Part shown: piece by piece, positions 22,955-31,127 of the stretch
Layout: each line of letters starts with the position of its first letter
Numbering within the stretch: position 1 is the stretch's first letter
Source of the DNA: Streptomyces tailanensis
GTDB taxonomy: Bacteria; Actinomycetota; Actinomycetes; Streptomycetales; Streptomycetaceae
DNA: 44,933 bases
Assembly (NCBI RefSeq): GCF_008386495.1
Contig: NZ_VTHJ01000005.1
Coordinates: 63,056-107,988 of the forward strand
Reading direction: 5' to 3'
The notes under the pieces: generated by a model
What the model was told of the DNA's origin: nothing
Databases searched by the model: none
The model's input: only the letters and a program-made list of their open reading frames with translations
Translations under genes and position numbers: made by a program

Positions 22955-25164
22955 TGCGCGAAAGACGCTTGTGGGCAGCCGTGTTGGCTGCCGTGCTGGT
23001 GATCGTCGGGCTCGCCTCGACGCCTGCGTCGGGCCGTGCGGAACCGGCGGAGGCAGCGGAGGCGGCCGCGGCCCAGGTTCTCACCTGGACCGCCGGTGAC
23101 GACATCAATAGGTACACGACCGCCCCGCAGACGGCGGTGGCGGGCCCAACCACCATCGTCTTCGAGAACAGCGCGGCGACCGGCAACACCATGGGAATGC
23201 CGCACACCTTGACGTTCGACGTCTCCGATCCGGAGTACAACAACGACGTCCCGCTCAACATCCTGGCCAACCCGAACGACGACCAGGGCGGCCGGTACAC
23301 CGCCGAGGTCACGCTCACCCCCGGCCGTTACCGCTACTACTGCACGATCCCCGGCCACGGTCAGATGCAGGGCATCCTCGTCGTGACCGAGGGCACCGGC
23401 GAGGACACCACCGCGCCGGAGACGTCCGCCTCGGTGGCCGGAACGCAGAACTCCGAGGGCGCCTACGTCGGTTCGGCGACGGTGACGGTGAGCGCGTCCG
23501 ACGCGGGCGGCTCCGGAGTCGAGCGGATCGAGTACGCGCTCGGCGACACGGGCGCCTGGGTGCCGTACACCACGCCCGTCGTGATCGACCAGGTCGGCGC
23601 GCACAAGGTCCGCTATCGCGCGGTCGACAAGGCGGGGAACACGGCGGCCGAGAAGAGCGTCGAGTTCTCCGTGGTCGCGCCGCCGACCGACGACACGACG
23701 GCGCCGGAGACGTCGGCGACCGTCGCCGGTGAGCGGAACCCGCAAGGGCAGTACATCTCCATGGCGACGGTCACCGTCTCCGCGTCGGACACCGGCTCCG
23801 GGGTCAACACCATCGAGTACGCTCTCGGCGATGCGGGCGCCTGGCAGCCGTACACCGCGCCCGTGATGGTGCACGAGGTCGGTACGCACAAGGTGCGGTA
23901 CCGGGCGACGGACAAGGCGGGGAACGTCTCGGCCGAGAAGAGCGTCGGCTTCACCGTCGTCGCCCCGCCCGCCGACGACACGACACCGCCGGTCACCGGT
24001 GTGACGGTCGAGGGCGACCGGAACTCCTCCGGCGCCTACCTCAAGAGCGCGAAGGTCACCGTCACCGCGACGGACCACGGCGGCTCGGGTGTCGCCGCGA
24101 TCGAGTACTCGCTGGACGGCGGGCCGTATCTCACCTACACCGCACCGGTGGTAGTCGATCGCGCGGGCACGCACACGGTGACATACCGGGCGAGCGACAA
24201 GGCCGGCAACACCGCCGCGGCCCGCTCGGTGAGCTTCACGGTCGTCGCGGGCGGCGGCGTCCCCGCGCCCAACTGCGCCGAGTACGACGAGCGGTTGACG
24301 GTCTTCGTCGGCACGGTCGACACGGGTGTGCCGAACCGGGTCACCAACAACCGTTGTCGTATCAACGAGTTGATCGAGGACGAGAAGGAATGGACGTCCC
24401 ACGCGCTGTTCCTGAAGCACGTGGACACCGTCCTGGACGGCCTGCTGACGGAGGGGGTCGTCGATCAGCGCGAGTACGACGCCGTCGCGGAGGCGGCGCG
24501 GGAGTCCGGCATCGGCAAGCCCGGACAGACCGAGGGCTACCGCACGATCATGGACGGTACGCAGGAGTCGTTCACCAAGTGGCAGCACGTGGGCGGCGGT
24601 TCGTTCGCGCTCAACCCCGACGGTTCGATCACCTCCGGTACGACCAAGACCGGGCTCGGCATGCTGTGGTTCCCCGAGCGGAAGTACGGCGACTTCTCGC
24701 TGCGGCTCCAGTGGCGGGACGACGCACCCGGCACGTCCAACGCCAACTCCGGTCTGTTCGTGCGGTTCCCCTGGGTCCACGAGCACCCCGAGGAGTCGCG
24801 GCCGGAGTGGGTGGCCATCAAGTACGGCCATGAGGTGCAGGTCCTCGACCGGCCCGACGGCGACATGTACAAGACGGGCTCGATCTACGGCTTCGACCGC
24901 GTCGGGCTAGCCGGTGCGGGCGTCACCCAGAAGGGCACCTGGAACGACTACGAGATTCGCGTGGTCGACCAGCACTACTCGGTCTACCGCAACGGCGTGC
25001 TGATCAACGAGTTCGACAACCTAGGCGGCCAGGACTTCACCCCGCCCCGCTCGGACGACCCGGGCACGGACGGGCGACGGTTCGCCTCCGGTTACCTCGG
25101 ACTCCAGGTGCACGGCACGACGGATGTGGTCTCTTACCGGGACATCCGGATCAAGGAGCTGTAG
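22954..25164 (+). CDS. Secreted cupredoxin / Ig-like repeat / DUF1080 multidomain protein
   Basis: This 736-residue protein has a signal peptide (1-28), a plastocyanin-like domain with copper ligands H84, C130, H135 and M138 (MPHT, YYCTIPGHGQM), three Ig-like repeats at about 150-240, 247-337 and 343-430 (each with TTxPxT, YALGDxGAW or YSLDGG, VRYRAxDKAGN), a linker with NCAEYDE, and a C-terminal DUF1080 domain (about 527-736: GSFALNPDGSITSG, GDFSLRLQWRDDAPG, NSGLFVRFP, EVQVLD). DUF1080 is a concanavalin-like glycoside-binding fold. A blue-copper electron carrier fused to a carbohydrate module, coupled to a sugar dehydrogenase and near a laccase, suggests extracellular electron transfer from sugar oxidation. 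That partnership is inferred. Confidence 0.85.
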   Translation: MRERRLWAAVLAAVLVIVGLASTPASGRAEPAEAAEAAAAQVLTWTAGDDINRYTTAPQTAVAGPTTIVFENSAATGNTMGMPHTLTFDVSDPEYNNDVPLNILANPNDDQGGRYTAEVTLTPGRYRYYCTIPGHGQMQGILVVTEGTGEDTTAPETSASVAGTQNSEGAYVGSATVTVSASDAGGSGVERIEYALGDTGAWVPYTTPVVIDQVGAHKVRYRAVDKAGNTAAEKSVEFSVVAPPTDDTTAPETSATVAGERNPQGQYISMATVTVSASDTGSGVNTIEYALGDAGAWQPYTAPVMVHEVGTHKVRYRATDKAGNVSAEKSVGFTVVAPPADDTTPPVTGVTVEGDRNSSGAYLKSAKVTVTATDHGGSGVAAIEYSLDGGPYLTYTAPVVVDRAGTHTVTYRASDKAGNTAAARSVSFTVVAGGGVPAPNCAEYDERLTVFVGTVDTGVPNRVTNNRCRINELIEDEKEWTSHALFLKHVDTVLDGLLTEGVVDQREYDAVAEAARESGIGKPGQTEGYRTIMDGTQESFTKWQHVGGGSFALNPDGSITSGTTKTGLGMLWFPERKYGDFSLRLQWRDDAPGTSNANSGLFVRFPWVHEHPEESRPEWVAIKYGHEVQVLDRPDGDMYKTGSIYGFDRVGLAGAGVTQKGTWNDYEIRVVDQHYSVYRNGVLINEFDNLGGQDFTPPRSDDPGTDGRRFASGYLGLQVHGTTDVVSYRDIRIKEL

Positions 25165-25196
25165 GGGCCGGTGACCGGTTCGGCCCGGCCCGTTGT

Positions 25197-25242
25197 CAGT
25201 GGCGTACGGCATGCTGTGATCAGTGGCTGCCGTACGCCACTG
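25197..25242. repeat. Perfect 14-bp inverted repeat upstream of HEAT-repeat gene
   Basis: CAGTGGCGTACGGC (25197-25210) is fully complementary to GCCGTACGCCACTG (25229-25242), with an 18-base spacer that holds another CAGTGGC. It ends five bases before the ribosome site of the next gene. It can act as a terminator for the preceding pair or as an operator or translation-blocking hairpin for the next gene; there is no U tract. Confidence 0.75.
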
Positions 25243-25260
25243 CGCAACGGGGAGGCTCTT

Positions 25261-27363
25261 GTGCTCACGGGGATCGACGACGTCGACTGGGCGTCGATGG
25301 GGCATGCGTACACCGAGTCGGCGACCGATGTGCCGGATCTGCTGCGGGGTCTGGCCTCGGACGATCCGGCCGAGCGGGACATCGCGCTGGACGGGATGTA
25401 CGGGGCGGTGCATCACCAGGGGGACGTGTACGACAGCACGGTGGCGTGCATACCGTTCCTCTTCGAGTTGGCCGCGATGGAGGGGCTCCCCGACCGGGCC
25501 GCGATCGTGCATCTGCTGTGCAGCATCGCGGGCGAGGAGAAGCCCGATCCGGAGGAGATCGGCGGCCTCTTCGAGGACGAGGAGGAGGACGCGGCGTACG
25601 TCCAGCACTTCCTGGACGCCTGGGCCGGGGTCCGCGAGCGCGCCGACGCCTTTCTCGGGTTGCTGACCGACCCGGACGCGGAGGTGCGCGCGGCGGCCGC
25701 CGGGGCGCTGGCGCATGTGCACCCGGATCCGGTGCGGGTGTTCGGGGTGGTGCGTGAGCGGTGGCCGGACGAGCGGGAGGCTGGGGCGCAGCGCGCTCTG
25801 GTGAACGCGGTCGGAGAGCTGGCCGACAAGCACGCGGAGCTGCTGGCCGAGGAGGCGGGGCGCCTGCTGCGAGCGGCCTTGTCCGTCGCCTGCGACCCCG
25901 AGGCGCGGCTGACCGCGCTTGATGAACTGGCCCACAGCGCGCCGCGGTCACTGCCGGAGAACACCGCGGAGATCGCGCTCGGTGCGATGCGGCACGCGTA
26001 CGAGCGGAAGGCGGCTGTCGCCGAGGCGGCCGTGCCGGAGCCCGGGCGCCCCCGGACGGACACGATGGTGTCGTATCTGCGCGAACTGGAGGCCACGCAC
26101 TACGCGAACGCCGACACCGACGAGACTCCCGGGCTCCTGCGGAGACTGCATCGGAGGCTGGGCGACCGGACCGACATCCGGTTCCCGCTGCTCATGGACC
26201 AGCTCGGCAGCCCCGACTGGGGGCAGCGCATGGCCGCGATCAACATGTGCGGGGAGGTGCTGACGGGGTGGCGGGCCCCGGACGACGAACCGGTGATCGC
26301 GCTCGCCCGGCAGCTGCGGGAGCCCGAACTGCGTCTCAACAAGGCCGCGTTGGACGAGCTGCGCCATCTGGCCCCGATCGCCCATGTCGTGGCCGATGAC
26401 GTGGCAGCCTTCGTCGAGGAGTTCTCGGAGGGTGTCCGCAGCCATGAGAAAGGTCTCGGCTGGGAAGACATGGCGATCGGCAAGGCCATCGACGCACTCG
26501 CGCTCCAGGGCGACGAGCGGGTCCTGGGCGCGCTGGAGTCCATGGTGCGCCGACTCCCGGATCCGCCTCGGAATCTCGAACGGTGGCTCACGGCGCTCGG
26601 GCGCGACACAGCGGCCGAACTGGGCCCTGTGTTGCACGAGCGGCTCGCCGCGCTCGGGCCGGACGACCGGAGCGCCGCCGGGGACCGGCTGGTCGGCGGG
26701 CTGGGCGTCCTCACCCACCCCGAGTCGCTGGCGCCGCTCGTCGGCCGACTCCGCGAAGGCCGGGAAGGCCGGATGACCCAGTGGTACGTGCTGCGGGCTC
26801 TGGCCCGGTACGGCGAGGTGGCGGCCCCGACAGCCCCGCTGCTGCGGAAGCTGGCCTCCGGCGCCGGCGCCCCCGTGAACCGGCTGGCAGCGGCCCACGC
26901 CCTGTGGGCGGCGACCGGTGACACCGGGACGGCGCTGCCGGCCCTCCGCGCCGGCGTGGAGTCCGAGGACGCCTCCGCCCGCGACCTCGCCCTCCGACTG
27001 CTCGGCTCCCTGGGCCCGGCGGCAGCGCCCCTGGGCGACATCGTGCGCGCGGCGGACGGGGGCGCCCGCGCGGCGATCACCCTCTGGAAGGTGACCGCCG
27101 ACACCGACGAGGCCCTGCCCCGCCTCCTCCACCACTGGACCACCGACCCGAAGTTCCGCGCGGCCATAGCCGCCTGCCTGACCGACATGGGCACCGCCGC
27201 GGCACCGGCCCTGCCCCTCATTCAGGCGGAGCTGGCCTCCTCACGCCGCCACCACAACGACGGGTCGGCGACAAAACCACGCCAAGACATCACGGCGGAC
27301 GAGGAGTTGCTGAGGGACTGCCGCCGAATACTGTCAACGCTGGGCGGTTCGGCAGCGCCCTGA
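25261..27363 (+). CDS. HEAT-repeat protein
   Basis: The 700-residue protein is made of helical repeats of about 35-50 residues with ALxxL and AVAPLxxLL patterns (for example DPDAEVRAAAAGALAHVH, DPSAR-type turns such as SEDASARDLALRLLGSLG, and YGEVAAPTAPLLRKLASG). No catalytic domain, signal peptide or membrane span is visible. HEAT scaffolds bind proteins or nucleic acids. Length and repeat style fit a common Streptomyces HEAT protein of unknown role. I chose the GTG at 25261 because GGGGAGG precedes it; the reading frame is open 90 bases further, but the perfect inverted repeat lies there. It stands alone between the secreted pair and the NHEJ polymerase. Confidence 0.85.
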   Translation: MLTGIDDVDWASMGHAYTESATDVPDLLRGLASDDPAERDIALDGMYGAVHHQGDVYDSTVACIPFLFELAAMEGLPDRAAIVHLLCSIAGEEKPDPEEIGGLFEDEEEDAAYVQHFLDAWAGVRERADAFLGLLTDPDAEVRAAAAGALAHVHPDPVRVFGVVRERWPDEREAGAQRALVNAVGELADKHAELLAEEAGRLLRAALSVACDPEARLTALDELAHSAPRSLPENTAEIALGAMRHAYERKAAVAEAAVPEPGRPRTDTMVSYLRELEATHYANADTDETPGLLRRLHRRLGDRTDIRFPLLMDQLGSPDWGQRMAAINMCGEVLTGWRAPDDEPVIALARQLREPELRLNKAALDELRHLAPIAHVVADDVAAFVEEFSEGVRSHEKGLGWEDMAIGKAIDALALQGDERVLGALESMVRRLPDPPRNLERWLTALGRDTAAELGPVLHERLAALGPDDRSAAGDRLVGGLGVLTHPESLAPLVGRLREGREGRMTQWYVLRALARYGEVAAPTAPLLRKLASGAGAPVNRLAAAHALWAATGDTGTALPALRAGVESEDASARDLALRLLGSLGPAAAPLGDIVRAADGGARAAITLWKVTADTDEALPRLLHHWTTDPKFRAAIAACLTDMGTAAAPALPLIQAELASSRRHHNDGSATKPRQDITADEELLRDCRRILSTLGGSAAP

Positions 27364-27380
27364 AGGGCCGAAGGCCCTTC
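27362..27380. terminator. Hairpin at the end of the HEAT-repeat gene
   Basis: GAAGGGCC-GAA-GGCCCTTC is an eight-bp perfect hairpin that starts within the stop codon. It sits next to the dispersed repeat and probably terminates transcription. Confidence 0.7.
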
Positions 27381-27381
27381 A

Positions 27382-27436
27382 GGGGCGCGGGGCCGCATCG
27401 ATATGCGGCTCCGCCGCGTGGGCGCGACCAGCCACG
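27382..27436 (+). repeat. Dispersed intergenic repeat, copy A
   Basis: The 55-bp stretch from GGGGCGCGGGGC to CGACCAGCCACG matches the reverse complement of 36900-36955 with one base difference that I can see. It contains a central CATCGATATGCGG and CGCCGCGTG. It lies between convergent genes. Copies of this kind are common in Streptomyces intergenic DNA; mobility is unknown. Confidence 0.85.
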
Positions 27437-27484
27437 ACGATCCCGCAGACGCCCAACAACCCATCGCGGCAATCGGTGGTGCGC

Positions 27485-28495
27485 CTACGACTTCTTCGCC
27501 CTGCTCGGCTGCACCCGCTTGGGCTCACCCGGCATCTTCGGATACTCCGGCGGATACGGCAGATCCCCGAGCCCATGGTCGTGCTCGTCCCGCGCGGCCA
27601 ACTCCAACAGGGCCTCCAGGGAGTACGCATGGTCGTCCATGTCGGCGTGCACATCGCCCCGTTCCGCGAAGCGCACCGGCATGGTGGCCAGGTCGAAGTC
27701 GCGGGGCGCGGCGACGCCCACCTCGTCCCAGGTGAGGGGCGCGGAGACGGGGGCGTGCGGGTGGGGTCGTACGGAGTAGGCGGAGGCGATCGTGCGGTCG
27801 CGGGCGGTCTGGTTGTAGTCGACGAAGATCTTCCGGCCGCGTTCCTCCTTCCACCAGGCCGTCGTCACCTGGTCCGGCATCCGGCGTTCCAGCTCCCGGG
27901 CAGCGGCGATGGCGGCGCGTCTGACCTGGGTGAAGGTCCAGTGCGGTGCGATCGGCACGAAGACGTGCAGGCCGCGGCCGCCGGAGGTCTTCGGCCAGCC
28001 GCGCAGGTCGCCGTAGTCATGGAGGACGGAGCGGAGTTCATGGGCGGCGCGGACGGCGTCGTCGTAGTCGGTGCCGGACTGTGGGTCGAGGTCGATGCGG
28101 AGTTCGTCGGGGCGGTCGACGTCGTCACGGCGTACCGGCCACGGATGGAAGGTGAGCGTGCCGAACTGCGCTGCCCACAGGACGGCGCCGACCTCGGTCG
28201 GGCACATCTCGTCGGCACTGCGGCCGCTGGGGAAGGTGATGTGGGCAGTGGGGATCCAGTCGGGCATGTTCTTGGGGGCACGCTTTTGGAAGAAGTTCTC
28301 GCCCGTGACCCCGTCCGGGTAGCGCTCCAGGGTGGTGGGCCGGTTGCGCAGGGCGCGCAGGATGCCGGGGCCGACGGCGAGGTAGTACCGGGCGAGGTCC
28401 AGCTTGGTGAAACCGCGTTCAGGGAAGAACACTTTGTCGGGGCTGGACAGCCGTACCGTCCGCCCGGCCGCCTCCAACTCCACCGCATCACCCAT
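27485..28495 (-). CDS. LigD-type NHEJ polymerase/primase (PolDom)
   Basis: This 336-residue protein is a stand-alone archaeo-eukaryotic primase-type polymerase that fills in ends during non-homologous end joining, preferring ribonucleotides. Metal-binding acids D135 and D137 (RIDLDPQ) and D226 (IFVDYNQ) are present, as are the LigD-pol motifs FFPERGFTKLDLARYY, KRAPKNMPDW, TFHPWPVRRDD and SGGRGLHVFVP. The start is the ATG at 28495. It diverges from an ATP-dependent ligase gene, splitting the two activities of mycobacterial LigD. No Ku gene lies in the window. It is the usual Streptomyces arrangement of separate domains. Confidence 0.93.
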   Translation of the reverse strand: MGDAVELEAAGRTVRLSSPDKVFFPERGFTKLDLARYYLAVGPGILRALRNRPTTLERYPDGVTGENFFQKRAPKNMPDWIPTAHITFPSGRSADEMCPTEVGAVLWAAQFGTLTFHPWPVRRDDVDRPDELRIDLDPQSGTDYDDAVRAAHELRSVLHDYGDLRGWPKTSGGRGLHVFVPIAPHWTFTQVRRAAIAAARELERRMPDQVTTAWWKEERGRKIFVDYNQTARDRTIASAYSVRPHPHAPVSAPLTWDEVGVAAPRDFDLATMPVRFAERGDVHADMDDHAYSLEALLELAARDEHDHGLGDLPYPPEYPKMPGEPKRVQPSRAKKS

Positions 28496-28568
28496 GCGGC
28501 CACGGTAGGCGGAACGAACAGAAGGCGCATACCGGGCAATTTTCGTCACAGGGTCGCAGAATCAGAAC

Positions 28569-29633
28569 ATGGATCTCCCGGTGATGCCGCCCGTGAAGCC
28601 GATGCTCGCCAAGTCCGTCGCGAAGATCCCGCCCGGCATGCACTACGAGGCGAAGTGGGACGGGTTCCGGGCGATCGTGTTTCGCGACGGTGGCCAGGTG
28701 GAGCTCGGCAGCCGCACCGGCAAGACGCTGACCAGGTACTTTCCCGAGCTGGTGGAGGCGCTCAGGGAACGGCTCCCCGAGCGCTGTGTGGTGGACGGCG
28801 AGATCGTGATCGTCCGGGAGGGCCGGCTGGACTTCGACGCCCTCACCGAGCGCATCCACCCGGCGGACTCCCGAGTCCGGATGCTGGCCGAGACGACCCC
28901 CGCCTCCTTCGTCGCGTTCGACCTGCTCGCCCTCAACGACGAGTCGCTGCTGAGCGTGCCGCTCACCGACCGGCGCGCTCTCCTTGAGCTGGCCCTCTCG
29001 GAGACCACGGCGCCCGTCCATCTCGCCCCGGCGACCACGGACCGCGAGCTGGCCGAGCAGTGGTTCGAGCAGTACGAGGGCGCCGGGCTGGACGGGGTGA
29101 TCGCCAAGCCGCTCGATCTTCGCTACCGGCAGGACGAGCGGGCCATGTTCAAGATCAAGCACGAGCGCACGGCGGACGTGGTGGTCGCCGGATATCGCCT
29201 CCACAAGAGCGGGCCGGTGGTCGGCTCACTGCTGCTCGGCCTGTACGACGCCGGGGGCACCCTCCAGCACGTGGGCGTATGCGCCGCGTTCCCCATGAAG
29301 CGGCGGGCGGAGCTGGTGGAGGAGTTGGAGCCGCTGCGGATGGAGGACGTGGAGGAGCACCCGTGGGCGGCCTGGTCCGACGAGGCGGCGCACGAGACGG
29401 CCCGGCTCCCGGGCGCGCCGAGCCGCTGGTCGGCGAAGAAGGACTTCTCCTGGGTGCCGCTGCGGCCCGAGTGGGTCGCCGAGGTGGCGTACGACCACAT
29501 GGAGAACGGCGTCCGCTTCCGCCACACGGCCCGCTTCCGCCGCTGGCGCCCCGACCGCACTCCCGAGAGCTGCACTTACGCCCAGCTGGAGGAGCCGGTG
29601 AACTACGACTTGACGGAGATCCTCGGGCACTAG
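28569..29633 (+). CDS. ATP-dependent DNA ligase (NHEJ type)
   Basis: The 354-residue ligase seals DNA ends with ATP. The AMP-accepting K29 is in motif I (EAKWDGFRA), followed by motif III (FVAFDLLAL), motif IV (LDGVIAKPLD) and motif V (MFKIKHERTADVVV). Residues after about 220 form the OB-fold domain. It has no polymerase or nuclease fusion, so it resembles LigC or the ligase part of LigD. The ATG at 28569 lies 73 bp from the divergent polymerase start, so both share a promoter region. A role in Ku-dependent end joining is a family-based inference. A strong terminator hairpin follows. Confidence 0.93.
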   Translation: MDLPVMPPVKPMLAKSVAKIPPGMHYEAKWDGFRAIVFRDGGQVELGSRTGKTLTRYFPELVEALRERLPERCVVDGEIVIVREGRLDFDALTERIHPADSRVRMLAETTPASFVAFDLLALNDESLLSVPLTDRRALLELALSETTAPVHLAPATTDRELAEQWFEQYEGAGLDGVIAKPLDLRYRQDERAMFKIKHERTADVVVAGYRLHKSGPVVGSLLLGLYDAGGTLQHVGVCAAFPMKRRAELVEELEPLRMEDVEEHPWAAWSDEAAHETARLPGAPSRWSAKKDFSWVPLRPEWVAEVAYDHMENGVRFRHTARFRRWRPDRTPESCTYAQLEEPVNYDLTEILGH

Positions 29634-29661
29634 CGGAGCGGGAGGTGCCCCCACCGCCGCA

Positions 29662-29706
29662 CCGGGCGAAAGCCCAAGTACATCCAGTACGAGGGCTTTC
29701 GCCCGG
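29662..29706. terminator. Bidirectional terminator hairpin
   Basis: CCGGGCGAAAGCCC and GGGCTTTCGCCCGG form a perfect 14-bp stem. The 17-base loop contains GTAC twice, which can extend pairing inside. It lies 28 bases after the ligase stop and before the leftward reductase gene end, so it can serve both. The remaining gap to 29836 shows nothing else. Confidence 0.85.
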
Positions 29707-29836
29707 CACGCCCAGAGCACGCACCTACGCGGACATCAGCCGCTACCGCGGCGGGCGCGCGGCCCGCCCTCCGGGCGGACGACGGGAATGTGACGACAGG
29801 ACTTAGGCCGTTCTTCAGGCGTGCCCGGCCCAGCGG

Positions 29837-30430
29837 CTAGCGGCGGGTGAGGTGGGTGAGGGTCACGCCGTTGGGGAAGGCGGTGCGTTCGGCGACCTCG
29901 AAGACGGTGGGATCGAAGGCACCGTCGAAGGCCGGGATTCCGGCGCCGACGACGACGGGATAGTTCTTGATGACCAGTTCGTCGATCTCGGGCAGGAGTG
30001 CGCCCGCGAGCTTGCCGCCGCCGCAGAGCCAGACGTCCAGGTCGGCGTCTTCCTCCCGTTTGAGCTCGCGTGCGAGGGCGAGCGGATCGCCGGGGACGAC
30101 GGTGACGGCCGGGTCGATGTCGGGGTCGAGGGTGCTGGACACCACGTATTGACGCAGGTGCGCGTACGGACTGGTGATCTTCGCGTCGAGGGCGGGGCGG
30201 TAGGTGCCGAGGCCCATGACGACGGTGTCGAAGTGCCGGTTGGGCGCGTCGGTGAGTCCGACGGCGGCGCGCATGGCGGTCGGGACCGTCTCGGGGTACA
30301 GCCCGTTGGTCCAGGCGCTGCGGGCGGCGTGCTGCTGTTCGTCGCCGGCCGGGAAGAAGTCGTACTCACCGCCGGGGCCGGCGATGCGGCCGTCGAGGGA
30401 GACGGCGACGTAGTACACGAGCTTTCGCAT
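29837..30430 (-). CDS. Dihydrofolate reductase-family (RibD C-terminal-like) protein
   Basis: The 197-residue protein has the DHFR-like fold pattern: MRKLVYYVAVSLDGRIAGPG at the start, VVMGLGTYRPAL, YVVSSTLDP, and VWLCGGGKLAGALLPEIDEL, as in RibD C-terminal reductases. True DHFR or RibD function is unlikely from the neighbourhood, and these stand-alone paralogues have unknown substrates. The ATG at 30430 follows GGAG; a GTG at 30439 is possible. It is divergent from a TetR gene with a repeated operator between them, which suggests that the TetR protein controls it. Confidence 0.88.
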   Translation of the reverse strand: MRKLVYYVAVSLDGRIAGPGGEYDFFPAGDEQQHAARSAWTNGLYPETVPTAMRAAVGLTDAPNRHFDTVVMGLGTYRPALDAKITSPYAHLRQYVVSSTLDPDIDPAVTVVPGDPLALARELKREEDADLDVWLCGGGKLAGALLPEIDELVIKNYPVVVGAGIPAFDGAFDPTVFEVAERTAFPNGVTLTHLTRR

Positions 30431-30444
30431 TCTGATCACTCCAT

Positions 30445-30500
30445 ACGTAGTACTCTGATTGAAGTGGTTTGAACGTAGTACTACAGTTGGAGTGGTGTCA
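30445..30500. promoter_or_regulatory. Tandem 28-bp operator repeat between reductase and tetR
   Basis: Units 30445-30472 and 30473-30500 share ACGTAGTACT and the core TTG-N-AGTGG with about 20 of 28 bases identical. The second unit includes ACT-N-CA-N2-TG-N-AGT (30480-30493), a 14-bp dyad typical of TetR operators, and the palindrome GTAGTACTAC (30475-30484). The pair spans the space between the two divergent starts. Confidence 0.75.
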
Positions 30501-30522
30501 ACGGCGAAGTGGGAGTGGGCCC

Positions 30523-31101
30523 ATGGTGAGAAGGAACGACCAGCGGCGCGCCGCGCTCGTCGACGCCGCGATCGAGGTGCTGGCCAGGGAAGGTGCCCGA
30601 GGCCTGACGTTCCGGGCGGTGGACACCGAGGGGGCCGTACCGGCGGGCACCGCGTCCAACTACTTCGCCAACCGCGACGACCTGCTCACCCAGGCCGGGG
30701 CCCGGGTCTATGAGCGGCTCCAGCCCGACGAGGCCACGATCGCCCGCCAGCAGGCGGCCGGCCGCGACCGGGAGACCTACGTGGAGCTGATGCGTGAACT
30801 CGTCGGCCGGGTCGCCTCCTTCCGCACGGGCTACCTCGCGCTGCTCGAACTCCGTCTCGAGGCCACGCGCCGCCCGGAACTGCGCAAGGTCCTCACCGCG
30901 CGGGTCCGTGCCGACGTCGACGCCAACGTCGCCTACCACGAGGCATCCGGCCTCCCCGGCGACGCCATGGCCGTCAAGCTGCTCATGCTGACGCTGAACT
31001 GGCTGATCGTGGAGCAGCTCACCCTGCCGGACGTCTTCACGGAGGCGGAGCGCGAACTGCTGGTGACGGCAGCGGTCGAGCGCATCGTGCCGGAGGAGTA
31101 G
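30523..31101 (+). CDS. TetR-family transcriptional regulator
   Basis: The 192-residue regulator has the TetR HTH at about residues 8-52 (RRAALVDAAIEVLAREGARG, LTFRAVDTEGAVPAGTASNY, FANRDDLL). The C-terminal ligand domain is helical (YLALLELRLEATRRPELRKV) and would bind a small molecule. The start is the ATG at 30523 after GGGAG; a longer frame upstream runs through the operators and is not used. It is divergent from the DHFR-like gene. Self-repression and repression of the reductase by the repeated operators are inferred from position. Confidence 0.92.
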   Translation: MVRRNDQRRAALVDAAIEVLAREGARGLTFRAVDTEGAVPAGTASNYFANRDDLLTQAGARVYERLQPDEATIARQQAAGRDRETYVELMRELVGRVASFRTGYLALLELRLEATRRPELRKVLTARVRADVDANVAYHEASGLPGDAMAVKLLMLTLNWLIVEQLTLPDVFTEAERELLVTAAVERIVPEE

Positions 31102-31127
31102 AACTCCGTCTCTCAGGGCTCCCTCTC

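Noticed and set aside
20474..25164. Cluster read as a biosynthetic gene cluster
   Set aside because: No synthase, tailoring or transport genes are present; the genes look like extracellular sugar and copper redox proteins.
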